A stretch of DNA of 64,000 nucleotides from Gallionellales bacterium GWA2_60_18 (GCA_001801105.1 MGWS01000033.1:154934-218933); one strand, 5' to 3'. Counted from the first letter of the stretch, positions 27,439 to 36,952 are shown. The notes: a model not told the origin generated them from the letters alone. Numbers and translations are program-made.

Positions 27439-27993
27439 TCACTTCTCGCGTTGCGTTCCGGACAGCCCGACAAGGTAGCGCATCCAGTCGAAATGCGGCC
27501 CGGGATCGGTCTTGCGCTGCGGTGCGATGTCGCTGTGCCCGGCGATGCCGCGCAGCGGGTAAGCTGCGCGCAAGGCCTCGGTCAGCTGCCGCAGCGCGGC
27601 GTATTGCTCGTCGGTATAAGGCACGTCATCGCCGCCCTCCAGCTCGATACCAAGCGAGAAATCGTTGCAGCGCGGCCTGCCCTGCCAGCACGATTCTCCC
27701 GCATGCCACGCCCGTTTCAGGCAAGGGACGAACTGGACGATCCGTCCGTCGCGGCGCACCAGAAAATGCGAGGATACCCTCAGCCCGGCAAGGGTTACGT
27801 AATAGGGGTGGGCTGCCGCATCGAGGGTGTTGGTGAACAGCCGCCGGATACCGTCGCCGCCGAATTCGCCGGGCGGCAGGCTGATGCCGTGTATCACCAG
27901 CAATTCGATTGCGCCCGGGGGGCGGTCGTCGCAGTTCGGCGACGGCACATAATCTCCGCCGGCCAGCAGGCCCTTATCGTCAATCCGCATCAT
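27439..27993 (-). CDS. ampD: 1,6-anhydro-N-acetylmuramyl-L-alanine amidase
   Basis: A 184-residue zinc amidase of cell-wall recycling. The first zinc His is in LLVIHGISLPPGEFGG and the others in AGHSDIAPQRKTDPGPHFDW; SSHFLVRRDGRIVQFV and RAWHAGES are also diagnostic. It is cytoplasmic with no signal peptide. An ATG at 27990 is an alternative start to the one at 27993. The gene overlaps the end of pilR by 14 bp, a common neighbourhood in betaproteobacteria. Confidence 0.95.
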   Translation of the reverse strand: MMRIDDKGLLAGGDYVPSPNCDDRPPGAIELLVIHGISLPPGEFGGDGIRRLFTNTLDAAAHPYYVTLAGLRVSSHFLVRRDGRIVQFVPCLKRAWHAGESCWQGRPRCNDFSLGIELEGGDDVPYTDEQYAALRQLTEALRAAYPLRGIAGHSDIAPQRKTDPGPHFDWMRYLVGLSGTQREK

Positions 27994-29341
27994 CCGCGCC
28001 GCCCGCCTCTTTGATACCCAACCGCTCCATCCGGTAGCGCATGGTGCGGAATGTCAGCCCGAGCAGCTTGGCTGCCGCCGTACGATTGAAGCCGGTCTGC
28101 TCCAGCGCTTCCAGCAGCGCCTGCCGCTCGACCTGATCTAGGTATTTCGGCAGCGGGTATTTGCTGCCGAACGGGGCACTATCGGATTGATTATGTTCTA
28201 CGGGTGCCAGCAACAGGTCCTGCTCTTCGACCACCCCGCCCGAACACATCGCCAGCGCGCGCTCGATGATGTTCTCAAGTTCGCGCACATTGCCCGGGAA
28301 GCTGTAGCCCTGCAGCACATGCAATGCGGCCTCTGAAAAGCGCACATCCGCATCGCCGCGCAAACGCTCCAGTATCCGCTGCGCCATTTCCGGGATATCT
28401 TCACGCGACTCGCGCAATGCGGGCATCTGGATCGGAATCACGCGAAGACGGTAATACAGATCCTGGCGGAATGCACCCTGCCGCACACGCTCGCCCAATT
28501 CGTGATGGGTCGCGCTGATGATACGCACGTCCACGGGTTCTTCGCCGGTAGCGCCGATCCTGCGCACGCGCTTCTCCTGGATCGCGCGCAACAGTTTCAC
28601 CTGCATGGACAGCGGCAGGTCCGCCACCTCGTCGAGGAACAAGGTTCCGCCATGCGCCGCATGGAAGAACCCTTCGCGATCGCTGTCCGCCCCGGTGAAT
28701 GCGCCTTTCCTGTAGCCGAAGAATTCGCTTTCCATCAGATTCTCCGGTATCGCGCCGCAGTTCACCGTGACCATCGGCTGGTCGCGCCGCGCGCCGCTCT
28801 GCATGATCAACCGCGCCGCCAGCTCCTTGCCGCTGCCCGACTCGCCGCTGATATGCACCGGAGCCTCGCTGCGCGCCACACGCTTGATGAGCTCGCGCAC
28901 CTTCTGCATCGCCGGCGAATGGCCGAGCAGCATCTTGTCGCCGGAGGTGCCGGGCTGCGGCAACTTCAGGGCGGATTTCACCAGGGCGCGCAACTGGTCC
29001 AGCGAGACCGGCTTGGCCAAATAATCGAACGCGCCCGCCTTGAGCGCGGCGACGGCGTTTTCCATGTTGCCGTGCGCGGTGATCACCGCGCACGGCACAT
29101 CCAGATTGCGCTGCACGATATACTGCACCACCTGCATGCCATCCCCTCCCGGCATGCGCATGTCGGTCAGGCACAGGTCGTAGCGGCGCGCCGCCAGCTT
29201 TGCCAGCGCCTCGCTCACATCGCCGGCCTTGTCCACCTCCAGCCCCATCTTGAGCAGCGTCAGTTCCAGCAGCTCAAGAATATCCGGCTCATCGTCCACC
29301 AGCAGGACGCGAGGACTCTTCATCCGTCCGCCATTCGTCAT
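27980..29341 (-). CDS. pilR: Sigma-54 response regulator PilR
   Basis: A 453-residue NtrC-family regulator: receiver domain with VDDEPD and phosphoacceptor Asp60 (LCLTDMRMPG), AAA+ domain with Walker A GESGSGKE, the sigma-54 contact loop GAFTGA, Walker [13 protein letters not shown], and a C-terminal Fis-type helix-turn-helix (NRTAAAKLLGLTFRTMRYRMERLGI). PilR drives the type IV pilin promoter in relatives. The ATG at 29341 is two bases after the pilS stop with GGGGAA upstream; 29323 is an alternative. Confidence 0.93.
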   Translation of the reverse strand: MTNGGRMKSPRVLLVDDEPDILELLELTLLKMGLEVDKAGDVSEALAKLAARRYDLCLTDMRMPGGDGMQVVQYIVQRNLDVPCAVITAHGNMENAVAALKAGAFDYLAKPVSLDQLRALVKSALKLPQPGTSGDKMLLGHSPAMQKVRELIKRVARSEAPVHISGESGSGKELAARLIMQSGARRDQPMVTVNCGAIPENLMESEFFGYRKGAFTGADSDREGFFHAAHGGTLFLDEVADLPLSMQVKLLRAIQEKRVRRIGATGEEPVDVRIISATHHELGERVRQGAFRQDLYYRLRVIPIQMPALRESREDIPEMAQRILERLRGDADVRFSEAALHVLQGYSFPGNVRELENIIERALAMCSGGVVEEQDLLLAPVEHNQSDSAPFGSKYPLPKYLDQVERQALLEALEQTGFNRTAAAKLLGLTFRTMRYRMERLGIKEAGGADDAD

Positions 29342-29342
29342 G

Positions 29343-30947
29343 TCATTCCCCTGCCTCATCCTTATGCAATTCCCCGAACGTGATGCGGAAGCAAGCGCCC
29401 GCCATCCCGTCGTCCGCACGATATTCCAGCGATGCGCCATTCGCCTCGCATAATTCCTTCGCGATATACAGGCCGAGACCGCTGCCCTCGTCCGCCGTAG
29501 TGAAGAAAGGCTCGAACAGTTTCCCGCGATGCTCGGCGGCGATGCCGGGGCCGTCATCCCGGATATCCAGCACGATGCGCCCCCCTTCCACGCGCGCCGT
29601 CAGCATGATGCTGCCTTCCAGCCCGCGGCCATAGCGTAGCGCATTACCGCACAAATTCCACAGCACCTGGCGCAAGTGGCCGCGATCGAAGGAGACCATG
29701 ATGCCCGGCGCCGACGCCAATGCGATCACTCCGGAACCGGCCCGTTCCGTTGGCACGAACTCGTCAACGAAGGCGCGCAACAACATTTCCAGCTCAAACG
29801 CCTCCGGCTGGGCGCGGTCGCGCCGGTTCAACTGCATCACGTCCTGCACGATGCGGTTGATGCGCTGAGTATTCTCCAGCACGATCTTCAGCATCCGCTG
29901 CTGCCTGGAATCGACCCGCTCCTCCTGCAACAGCTCCGTCGCGTAGCTGATCGCCGACAAGGGATTGCGCACCTCATGCGCGATGTTCGCGGTCAGCCGC
30001 CCCAGCGCGGCCAGCTTGATCTGCTGCGCCTCGGCCTGCACGCGCTGCATATCCTCCAGAAAGATCACCGCCCCGCGCGCCGCATCGCGCTCGACCGGCA
30101 CGAAACGCAGCCTGGCCTGCGCACCGGTGCCCAGTTGCAGGGTGTCCCGGCTCGCCTCGCCGGTCTGCTTCCACAACGCATACTGCCCGAACAGGATCGG
30201 GAAATTGTCCGCCAGCGAACTCCCGGGCCTGATGCTCTTGTGCAGCAGGCGCCCGGCGCTCGGGTTCATCTGCATGACCCTACCCTCTTCATCCACCACC
30301 AGCACGCCATCCTGCATGTCGCGCATCACCAGGCGGTTGGCTTCGGACAAACTGGCCAAGTCGTGGCCTCGGCGTTGCGCCAGTTGCTGGCTGGCTACGG
30401 CATATTTTGCCAGCGTGTGCGCCAGCCAGGCGACCGCGAAATAGGAGACGCACAGCAACCCGACCTGGACATATTGCGCCACCTGACCGTCGCTGTACAA
30501 CACCGCATAAGAGTGTTCGAGCAGCGCGGCGATGCTGGCCAGCGCAGCGAAGAACAGGGTGATCCTGCCGCGGCTGACCATCCCGGCCGCCGCCAGCGAG
30601 ATCAGCAACAGCAGTCCGACGCTGCTCTGGATGCCGCCGCTGGCATAGGAGATCATCGACAGTCCGGCGATGTCCACGGCAATCAGTAGCGCCAGCTGCA
30701 CCGTGAAACGCGGATGGCGCAACTTGACCAGCGCGAACGAGACCGCCACCGCTACCGCATATGCGACGCATGCGGCAACAAAAAGATCCCAGTTACGATC
30801 GCCCAGCGTCAGCGCGGAGCCAAAAGCGGCGGCAAGGAACAGGAACAGGCTGGCGAGAATCAGCCGGTACAGCGTGAAATAACTCAGGGAACGCCAGTAA
30901 TCGGCGATTGGCAAGGCGGTGTCAGCGGCAGGCCGGTCAGCCATCAC
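29343..30947 (-). CDS. pilS: Sensor histidine kinase PilS
   Basis: A 534-residue membrane kinase: about six membrane helices in the first 190 residues, a PAS-like segment (MRDMQDGVLVVDEEGRVMQMNPSAGRLL), the phosphoacceptor motif NIAHEVRNPLSAISYA, then N-box (QVLWNLCGNALRYG), DIRDDGPGI and GSGLGLYIAKEL of the ATPase domain. It pairs with the adjacent pilR. No pilA gene is in this window. Confidence 0.93.
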   Translation of the reverse strand: MMADRPAADTALPIADYWRSLSYFTLYRLILASLFLFLAAAFGSALTLGDRNWDLFVAACVAYAVAVAVSFALVKLRHPRFTVQLALLIAVDIAGLSMISYASGGIQSSVGLLLLISLAAAGMVSRGRITLFFAALASIAALLEHSYAVLYSDGQVAQYVQVGLLCVSYFAVAWLAHTLAKYAVASQQLAQRRGHDLASLSEANRLVMRDMQDGVLVVDEEGRVMQMNPSAGRLLHKSIRPGSSLADNFPILFGQYALWKQTGEASRDTLQLGTGAQARLRFVPVERDAARGAVIFLEDMQRVQAEAQQIKLAALGRLTANIAHEVRNPLSAISYATELLQEERVDSRQQRMLKIVLENTQRINRIVQDVMQLNRRDRAQPEAFELEMLLRAFVDEFVPTERAGSGVIALASAPGIMVSFDRGHLRQVLWNLCGNALRYGRGLEGSIMLTARVEGGRIVLDIRDDGPGIAAEHRGKLFEPFFTTADEGSGLGLYIAKELCEANGASLEYRADDGMAGACFRITFGELHKDEAGE

Positions 30948-30968
30948 TCTCGATGCGCATGCGGGCGG

Positions 30969-31187
30969 CTATTTGAGATAAGCGTCGCGATGCGCCACGC
31001 AGCAGAAGAATTTCTCTTGCGACTGTATGGCCTCGCTGCGCGGCAGGTGCACGCCGCACTGCACGCAACGCACCATGTCCTCGGTGACCGTCTTCGGCTT
31101 GTCCTGCGCGGCGACCTTGCTGCGGAATGACCTGACCAGCAGGTAGACCACGATCACGATGGCGATCAACAATAACAGGCGGCTCAT
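30969..31187 (-). CDS. PP0621-family small membrane zinc-ribbon-like protein
   Basis: A 72-residue protein with one N-terminal membrane helix (LLLLIAIVIVVYLLV) and a soluble part with four cysteines (CVQCGVHLP ... KFFCCVAHRDAYL), one more than the CxxC plus Cys/His expected of a zinc ribbon. This is the conserved small protein usually found just upstream of pilS in beta- and gammaproteobacteria. Its function is unknown. Confidence 0.75.
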   Translation of the reverse strand: MSRLLLLIAIVIVVYLLVRSFRSKVAAQDKPKTVTEDMVRCVQCGVHLPRSEAIQSQEKFFCCVAHRDAYLK

Positions 31188-31209
31188 GCGGGATTACCCT
31201 CCGGGAACA

Positions 31210-31548
31210 TCAAGGCTTGCTGTCGGCGTCTTTGCGCGCCCCTGCCTGCTCCGCAGCCTGCTCCAGGTCGCGGTTGAGCTTCATGACTTCGACATCGACA
31301 TCCAGCGAGGCCTTGCGCACAGACTGCTCCAGCGCATTCGCCTCATCCGTCATCTTCTGTTTCATCTGCTTGAGCTCCTGCAACTCCATGTCGTGCGTGA
31401 TGTCGTTCTTCATCTTGTTGACGTAACGTTGCGTACGCCCCCACAGATGCCCGAGCGTGCGCGCGACTTTCGGCAGGCGCTCCGGCCCGATGACCACCAG
31501 CGCGACCACCAGCACCACCATCAATTCGGAAAAGCCGAAATCAAACAT
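31210..31548 (-). CDS. tatB: Sec-independent translocase TatB
   Basis: A 112-residue protein. The N-terminal MFDFGFSELMVVLVVALVVIGPERLPKVART includes the conserved Glu8 and GPERLP hinge that distinguish TatB from TatA, followed by an amphipathic helix and a charged tail. TatB receives twin-arginine precursors such as the molybdoenzyme at 43055. No tatC follows: the next gene downstream is the PP0621-like protein. Confidence 0.93.
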   Translation of the reverse strand: MFDFGFSELMVVLVVALVVIGPERLPKVARTLGHLWGRTQRYVNKMKNDITHDMELQELKQMKQKMTDEANALEQSVRKASLDVDVEVMKLNRDLEQAAEQAGARKDADSKP

Positions 31549-31605
31549 CAGTCACTCCGCAATGCGAACCCGATAAAAAATGCAGGCGCGCAGCCTGCAT
31601 CTCCA

Positions 31606-31827
31606 TCATGCATTGTCGTGGGTCTTGTTCTTGACTTCGCCTTCGATGGTCTTGCCACCGTCCTCGCTCAACTGCTTCGGCGGCTCCTCCTCGGTGCGCA
31701 TGCCTTCCTTGAAACCCTTCACCGCGCCGCCCAGGTCGCTGCCGATGTTGCGCAGCTTCTTGGTGCCGAACACCAGGATGATGATCAACAACACGATCAG
31801 CCAATGCCAAATACTGAAAGAACCCAT
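31606..31827 (-). CDS. tatA: Sec-independent translocase TatA
   Basis: A 73-residue pore-forming subunit: [42 protein letters not shown], with the FGTKKL hinge and amphipathic helix typical of TatA, and a short acidic tail. It lies 57 bp upstream of tatB on the same strand. The usual upstream neighbours (hisE, hinT) are replaced here by the molybdate transporter genes. Confidence 0.95.
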   Translation of the reverse strand: MGSFSIWHWLIVLLIIILVFGTKKLRNIGSDLGGAVKGFKEGMRTEEEPPKQLSEDGGKTIEGEVKNKTHDNA

Positions 31828-31928
31828 ACCACCCTCCTGACAAGTTTATGAACAACCACTCCAACATCTTCATACCGGGCGGAATTCCCGTCTCGGCAAT
31901 TCCGGCATCTTACCTCAAACTGTCCTGT

Positions 31929-32999
31929 TCAAGCCATCAGCGCCACACTCTTCACCTGCGCGTACACCTCCATCCCCGGTGCCAGCCCGAGCTGGTCGCG
32001 CGAACGCCGCGTGATGCGCGACAACAGGGGTTGCGACTCGCCGGTCGCGAGCAGCACGTTCACCTTGTCCGGCCCTTCGTCGCGGAGCTCGGCAATGCGC
32101 GCGGCGAGGATGTTGCTGATGCTGGAACCGTGCGGCATGGCCGTGGCCAGGCTCACGTCGCGCGCCAGCACGCGGGCGCGCACCATGCTGCCGGCGGGCT
32201 GGCGCACCCGCCCCACCCACAGGTGGCCGCCGGGGAAGTCCAGCCGGGTCAGGTGGTAGGCGTCGTCGTGTATCCCGACCGCAGCCTCGATCACCACGCC
32301 GGCATCGTCGTAATGGGCGGTGGGCAGGTCCAGCCGCGCCAGCGTCTCACCCAGCGCGCCGCCGGCGATGACGCGCCCCTGCTCCAGCAACACCAGATGG
32401 TCGGCCAGTCGCGCCACTTCATCCAGCGCATGGCTGACATAGAGCACGGGGATGTCCAACTCGCGGTGCAGGCGTTCGAGATAGGGCAAGATGTCCTGCC
32501 TGCTGGCCGCATCCAGCGCGGAGAGCGGCTCGTCCATCAGCAGCAGGCGCGGGCTGGCAAGCAGGGCGCGGCCGATGGCGACGCGTTGCCGCTCGCCGCC
32601 GGAAAGCCCCTGCACGTCCTTGCGCCCGATGAGGGAGTCCAGCCCCAGCCACTCCACCGCCTGCGCCGGCTGCACCCGGCATTCGGCAGGGGCGATGCGT
32701 TTATAGCCGTACTCCAAATTGGCGCGCACCGAAAGATGCGGGAACAGACTGGCCTCCTGGAACACATAGCCCAACGGGCGACGGTCTACCGGCATGAACG
32801 TGTTTGCGCCCTGCCAGGTCTCACCGTTCACCTGCAACGTACCCGCCGCTTTTTCCAGCCCGGCGATACAGCGCAACAGCGTGGTCTTGCCCGAACCGGA
32901 GGGGCCGAACAGCGCGCTGACGCCGCGCGCCGGGAACTGCGTATCCACGTCCAGCGAGAAGCCGGGGCGGGCGATCCGGAAGCGCGCATGGATGCTCAT
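31929..32999 (-). CDS. modC: Molybdate ABC transporter ATP-binding protein
   Basis: A 356-residue protein: ABC ATPase in the first 230 residues (Walker A GPSGSGKTT, signature LSGGERQRVAIGRALL, Walker B LLLMDEP, switch H in YVSHALDEV), then a C-terminal molybdate-binding (mop/TOBE) domain with SSISNILAARIAEL. The start overlaps the modB stop by 4 bp. It completes a modABC operon at the downstream end of the molybdenum island. Confidence 0.95.
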   Translation of the reverse strand: MSIHARFRIARPGFSLDVDTQFPARGVSALFGPSGSGKTTLLRCIAGLEKAAGTLQVNGETWQGANTFMPVDRRPLGYVFQEASLFPHLSVRANLEYGYKRIAPAECRVQPAQAVEWLGLDSLIGRKDVQGLSGGERQRVAIGRALLASPRLLLMDEPLSALDAASRQDILPYLERLHRELDIPVLYVSHALDEVARLADHLVLLEQGRVIAGGALGETLARLDLPTAHYDDAGVVIEAAVGIHDDAYHLTRLDFPGGHLWVGRVRQPAGSMVRARVLARDVSLATAMPHGSSISNILAARIAELRDEGPDKVNVLLATGESQPLLSRITRRSRDQLGLAPGMEVYAQVKSVALMA

Positions 33000-33673
33000 G
33001 GATGCACCACCAGGTAACGGCGGTTGAAGGCATAGACCGCGAGCAGCATCAGGAAGGATGCCGCCAGCAGGCCGCCGGCCAGCACATGCGCGCTGGCGTA
33101 ATCCATCGCCTCGGCGTGGTCGTAGATGGCGATAGACAGCACGCGCGTCTGGCCGGGGATGTTGCCGCCCACCATCAGCACCACGCCGAACTCGCCGATG
33201 GTGTGCGCGAAGGTCAGCGTGACGGCAGTGAGCAGGCCGCGCCGCGACAACGGCAGCACGACGCTGAAGAAGCGGTCCCACGCGCCCGCACGCAAGGTGG
33301 CGGCCGCCTCGGTCATGCGCTCGCCCACGGCGGCGAAGGCGTCCTTGAGCGGCTGCACCATGAACGGCAGCGAGTACAAGGTCGAGGCCAGCACCAGCCC
33401 GGTGAAGGTGAAGGCCAGATGATCCAGCCCCAGGGATTCCAGCAGGCCGCCGACCGGCCCGTGCGGCCCCAGCGCCACCAGCATGTAGAAGCCCAGCACC
33501 GTGGGCGGCAACACCAGCGGCAACGCCACCACGGCCTCGATCGCCACCGCCAGGCGCGAACGCGTGCGCGCCAGCCACCAAGCCAGCGGCGTGCCCAGCA
33601 GCAGCAGCACCAGCGTGGTGACGGCGGCCAGCGAGAGTGTGGTGCGCAGCGCCAGCAGATCGGCAGTGGACAT
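32996..33673 (-). CDS. modB: Molybdate ABC transporter permease
   Basis: A 225-residue inner-membrane permease with about five or six helices and the EAA-type loop EAAATLRAGAWDRFFSVVLPLSRRGLLTA that contacts ModC. ALPLVLPPTVLGFYML and HTIGEFGVVLMVGGNIPG are typical ModB landmarks. It is spaced 2 bp from modA and overlaps modC by 4 bp. Confidence 0.95.
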   Translation of the reverse strand: MSTADLLALRTTLSLAAVTTLVLLLLGTPLAWWLARTRSRLAVAIEAVVALPLVLPPTVLGFYMLVALGPHGPVGGLLESLGLDHLAFTFTGLVLASTLYSLPFMVQPLKDAFAAVGERMTEAAATLRAGAWDRFFSVVLPLSRRGLLTAVTLTFAHTIGEFGVVLMVGGNIPGQTRVLSIAIYDHAEAMDYASAHVLAGGLLAASFLMLLAVYAFNRRYLVVHP

Positions 33674-33675
33674 GA

Positions 33676-34449
33676 TTACTTACCCTCCTCGCCGGGCAGC
33701 ACGAAACCATAGCGGCGCATCACCGCGCGTGCGGACTCGGTCGCCATATAGTCGGAGAAAGCGCGCGCCAGATGGTTGTCGCGCGCGCGCGCGAGGGTCG
33801 CGTAACCCTGCTCCAGCGGCGCATGCCATTCGGCCGGGATCAGGCTATACGCCCCTTTCCCCTGCATCACCGGAGACAGCACCAGCGACAGCGCGACGAT
33901 GCCCGCATCCGCCGCGCCGGAATCGACGAATTGCGCGGTCTGGGCGATGTTCTCGCCCAGCACCAGCCTGGCCTGCATCGCCTCCCACACGCACGCCCGC
34001 TGCATCGCCTCCCGGGCGCGCAACCCGTAAGGCGCATGCTGCGGGTTGGCGATGGCAAATCTGGCGATGGGCGCGCGCGGCAGATCCTGCAACGTCAACC
34101 CGGACAGTTCCGGCTTGAGGCTCCACAGCACGATGCGTCCGACGGCATACGGACGCGCCGTTCCCGCAGCCAGCCCCTTGCGCTCCAATTCTCGCGGATA
34201 AGCGATGTCGGCCGAGAAATACAGATCGAACGGGGCGCCGTTGACGATCTGGGTAAAGAACTTGCCGCTGGAACCGTAGATCACCTCGATGCTGTCACCG
34301 GGATGCTGCGCGCGGAAATTCCCTGCCACTTCGGCCATGGCGAACTTGAGATCGGCGGCAGCGGCGACGGTCAGCGAAGCGGCGCTCGCCGGGTGAACCA
34401 TCAGGCCGAACAGCACCATGAGAACCAGTCGATGAAACGTGCGCATCAT
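33676..34449 (-). CDS. modA: Periplasmic molybdate-binding protein
   Basis: A 257-residue binding protein: signal peptide ending near MVHPASA, then SLTVAAAADLKFAMAEV and IEVIYGSSGKFFTQIVNGAPFDLYFSAD, the ModA ligand-site segments. The start at 34449 is one of two adjacent ATGs; GAGGAG six bases upstream favours the first. The frame is open further upstream, across mog antiphase, and that part is not used. Confidence 0.93.
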   Translation of the reverse strand: MMRTFHRLVLMVLFGLMVHPASAASLTVAAAADLKFAMAEVAGNFRAQHPGDSIEVIYGSSGKFFTQIVNGAPFDLYFSADIAYPRELERKGLAAGTARPYAVGRIVLWSLKPELSGLTLQDLPRAPIARFAIANPQHAPYGLRAREAMQRACVWEAMQARLVLGENIAQTAQFVDSGAADAGIVALSLVLSPVMQGKGAYSLIPAEWHAPLEQGYATLARARDNHLARAFSDYMATESARAVMRRYGFVLPGEEGK

Positions 34450-34472
34450 CCTCTGCTCCTCTCTCATGACGT

Positions 34473-35015
34473 TTATCTCGGCTTGGCGTGCGCCGGACGG
34501 AATGCCTTGCATTGTTCCGGATCGGATTCGAGATATGCGCCCTCGATCAGGTCGATGCAATAGGGAATCGCGGGGAACACCGCGTTCAGGCAGTCGTCTA
34601 TCGCCGAGGGTTTGCCCGGCAGGTTGAGGATCAGGCTCTTGCCGCGTATCCCTGCGGTCTGGCGCGACAGAATGGCGGTGGGGACGAATTTCAGCGAGGC
34701 GGTGCGCATCAGTTCGCCGAAGCCCGGCATCATCTTTTCGCACACTGCTTCGGTGGCTTCCGGCGTCACGTCGCGCAGCGCGGGGCCGGTGCCGCCAGTG
34801 GTGACGATCAGGCTGCATCCTTCCACGTCGGCGAGTTCGATCAGCGCCCGTTCGATCAGCGGTTGTTCGTCAGGGATCACCCGCGCCACTGCTTCCCACG
34901 GGCTGGTGAGCACACGCTCGAACCAAGCGCGCATGGCGGGACCGCCCTTGTCTTCGTATTCGCCGCGGCTGGCGCGGTCGGAGATGGTCAGAATGCCAAT
35001 CTTTGCGATGCTCAT
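34473..35015 (-). CDS. mog: Molybdopterin adenylyltransferase
   Basis: A 180-residue MogA that adenylates molybdopterin before metal insertion. ILTISDRASRGEYEDKGGPA, LIVTTGGTGPALRDVTPEAT and the LPGKPSAIDDCLNAVFPAI ending are characteristic. It begins 2 bp after moeA, which performs the next step, molybdate ligation. The two genes form the late part of the cofactor pathway. Confidence 0.95.
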   Translation of the reverse strand: MSIAKIGILTISDRASRGEYEDKGGPAMRAWFERVLTSPWEAVARVIPDEQPLIERALIELADVEGCSLIVTTGGTGPALRDVTPEATEAVCEKMMPGFGELMRTASLKFVPTAILSRQTAGIRGKSLILNLPGKPSAIDDCLNAVFPAIPYCIDLIEGAYLESDPEQCKAFRPAHAKPR

Positions 35016-35017
35016 AT

Positions 35018-36256
35018 TTACTCCCTGAATCCGATCTCGTCCTGAAACACTGTGCCGTCCAGTAGTTGCACCGTTACCTGCTCACCTGCGACGAGACCGT
35101 TACTGTCGGAGGGCACGACCAGCAGGCCATCCGCTTTCGCCATCGACAGCAGCACGCCGCTGCTTTGTGTGCCGGTGGAGCTGGCGATGTAGCCCGCCGC
35201 GTCGCGCGTCAGTTGCACGCGGATGAATTCGGTGCGGCCCGGGCGCATCTTGATCGGATGCGCCAAGCGCGCCATCACGGTGCGGCGGTACAGGCGCGGG
35301 TTGCCCATCATACGGCGCAACGCGGGCACGACGAACTCCTCGACGCACACCATGCTGGAGACCGGATTACCGGGCAGACCGAACACCGCCGTCTTGCTCG
35401 TTGAACCGAACGCCAGTGGATGGCCGGGGCGGATCGCCACGCGCCAGAATTTCATCTGCACGCCGAGCTTTTCGATGGTCGGGCGCACATAGTCGTGCAC
35501 ACCGACCGAGGTGCCGCCGGACACCAGCAACACATCGTATTCCAGCCCGCGCTTGAGGTATTGCTCCAGCTCGACGGGATCATCGCGCGCGATGCCGAGC
35601 AGCACCGGTTCGATGCCGAGCGCCTGCACCTGCGCCATCAGCGCGTAGCTGTTGGAATTAGGGATCTTGTTCGGATCGACCGGATCGTCCATGCCTTCCA
35701 GCTCGTTGCCGGTAGACAGGATCGCCACGCGCGGACGGCGGAACACATTCATCTGCGCCGCTTTCACCGTTGCCAGCACACCGATCACGCCGGGCGTGAT
35801 CTCAGTCCCGACTGTCAGCACCACGTCGCCGCTGAACATGTTCTCGCCGCGCGGACGCACGTCGTTGCAGGGCTTCACTGACTTGCCGATCTCGACGCTG
35901 GTGGCCGACACTTCGCGCGTATCTTCAACGCGTATCACCGCATCCGCGCCCAGCGGCATCGGCGCGCCGGTCATGATGCGCGCGCATTGCCCGGCGGCGA
36001 CGGTCTTGGTGGGCATGTCGCCGGCCTTGATGTCTTCGATGATTTCCAGTGTCGCCGGTGCATTCACCACGTCGGCGCTGCGGATGGCGAAGCCGTCCAT
36101 CGCCGATACGTCGTAGGGCGGCAGGTCGCGATTGGCGCGAATGTCTTCGGCCAGCACGCGCCCGAGCGATTGCTCCAGTTTCACCGTTTCGGCACCCAAT
36201 GCCGTGACCGATTCAAAAATGACGCGCTGTGCCGCGCTTACATGCAGATGTTCCAT
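35018..36256 (-). CDS. moeA: Molybdopterin molybdenumtransferase
   Basis: A 412-residue enzyme inserting molybdate into adenylated molybdopterin. DLPPYDVSAMDGFAIRSADV is the hallmark first motif, followed by IMTGAPMPLGADAVIRVEDT, RVAILSTGNEL, VSGGTSVGVHDYVRP and FGLPGNPVSSMV. The length is normal. A double palindromic repeat separates it from mobA upstream. Confidence 0.96.
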   Translation of the reverse strand: MEHLHVSAAQRVIFESVTALGAETVKLEQSLGRVLAEDIRANRDLPPYDVSAMDGFAIRSADVVNAPATLEIIEDIKAGDMPTKTVAAGQCARIMTGAPMPLGADAVIRVEDTREVSATSVEIGKSVKPCNDVRPRGENMFSGDVVLTVGTEITPGVIGVLATVKAAQMNVFRRPRVAILSTGNELEGMDDPVDPNKIPNSNSYALMAQVQALGIEPVLLGIARDDPVELEQYLKRGLEYDVLLVSGGTSVGVHDYVRPTIEKLGVQMKFWRVAIRPGHPLAFGSTSKTAVFGLPGNPVSSMVCVEEFVVPALRRMMGNPRLYRRTVMARLAHPIKMRPGRTEFIRVQLTRDAAGYIASSTGTQSSGVLLSMAKADGLLVVPSDSNGLVAGEQVTVQLLDGTVFQDEIGFRE

Positions 36257-36286
36257 TGTTTCATTACCTCGCTTGATTCGAGTTTC

Positions 36287-36350
36287 GTAGGTCGGGTTAC
36301 GCTACGCTAACCCGACCTACAGCTACGGGCACGGCGCGCCGTGCCCCTAC
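36287..36350. repeat. Two adjacent palindromes between mobA and moeA
   Basis: First palindrome 36287-36320: GTAGGTCGGGTTACGC and its inverse around a short centre. Second, 36323-36350: CTACGGGCACGGCGCGCC and inverse. Both ends again carry GTAG/CTAC; the right CTA (36347-36349) is the stop codon of mobA. Confidence 0.85.
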
Positions 36351-36934
36351 GACAAATGATTCATCGCCTGCGCCATATCCTGCGGCGTATCCAGATCGAA
36401 GAAGCTGCGCAGTTGCGGGTCTGCCGCCAGCATCTCCTGCTCGCCCACATAGCATACCTGCAACTCGTTGAGTAGCGCGCGCAGGCTGTGCTTGCCGCTG
36501 CCATTCAACAAGCCGTGGATCTCATCCAGACAGCTTCTGGCATAGAACGCCGCCAGCGGTTGCGGGTGGCCGTGCACCAGCGGGACAACCGCCTGGCAAT
36601 CGTTGCGGCATTGCGCCAGACGCTCGATCACCGCCGGCGTGACGAACGGCATGTCGCAGGCCACCGCGAACACCCACGGTGTGGTGGCGCGCTCAAGTCC
36701 GGCGGCCAATCCAGCCAGCGGCCCGGTGTGCGCGGGGTCATCGCAGACTTGCGGCATGTCGCTTTCGGGGCGGGGCTGGCGCACGCTGACGATAACTTCG
36801 GGGAAAATTTGCTGCATGGTTGCCACCACATGTTGCAGCAGCGTCTGCCCGTTCAGCGGCAGGTTCGCCTTGTCCTGCCCCATGCGCTTCGAGTTGCCGC
36901 CCGCCAGGATGAGCGCAGTGCAGTCAGCAATCAA
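36347..36934 (-). CDS. mobA: Molybdenum cofactor guanylyltransferase
   Basis: A 195-residue enzyme converting Mo-molybdopterin to the guanine dinucleotide form needed by DMSO-reductase-family enzymes such as the one at 43055. LILAGGNSKRMGQDKANL is the nucleotide-binding signature; GPLAGLAAGLE and FAVACDMPFV follow. No ATG is available: a TTG at 36934 with GGGAG six bases upstream is preferred, a TTG at 36949 is possible. The stop TAG comes from the neighbouring palindrome. Confidence 0.92.
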   Translation of the reverse strand: MIADCTALILAGGNSKRMGQDKANLPLNGQTLLQHVVATMQQIFPEVIVSVRQPRPESDMPQVCDDPAHTGPLAGLAAGLERATTPWVFAVACDMPFVTPAVIERLAQCRNDCQAVVPLVHGHPQPLAAFYARSCLDEIHGLLNGSGKHSLRALLNELQVCYVGEQEMLAADPQLRSFFDLDTPQDMAQAMNHLS

Positions 36935-36952
36935 CGTGCGCTCCCGCAAAAA

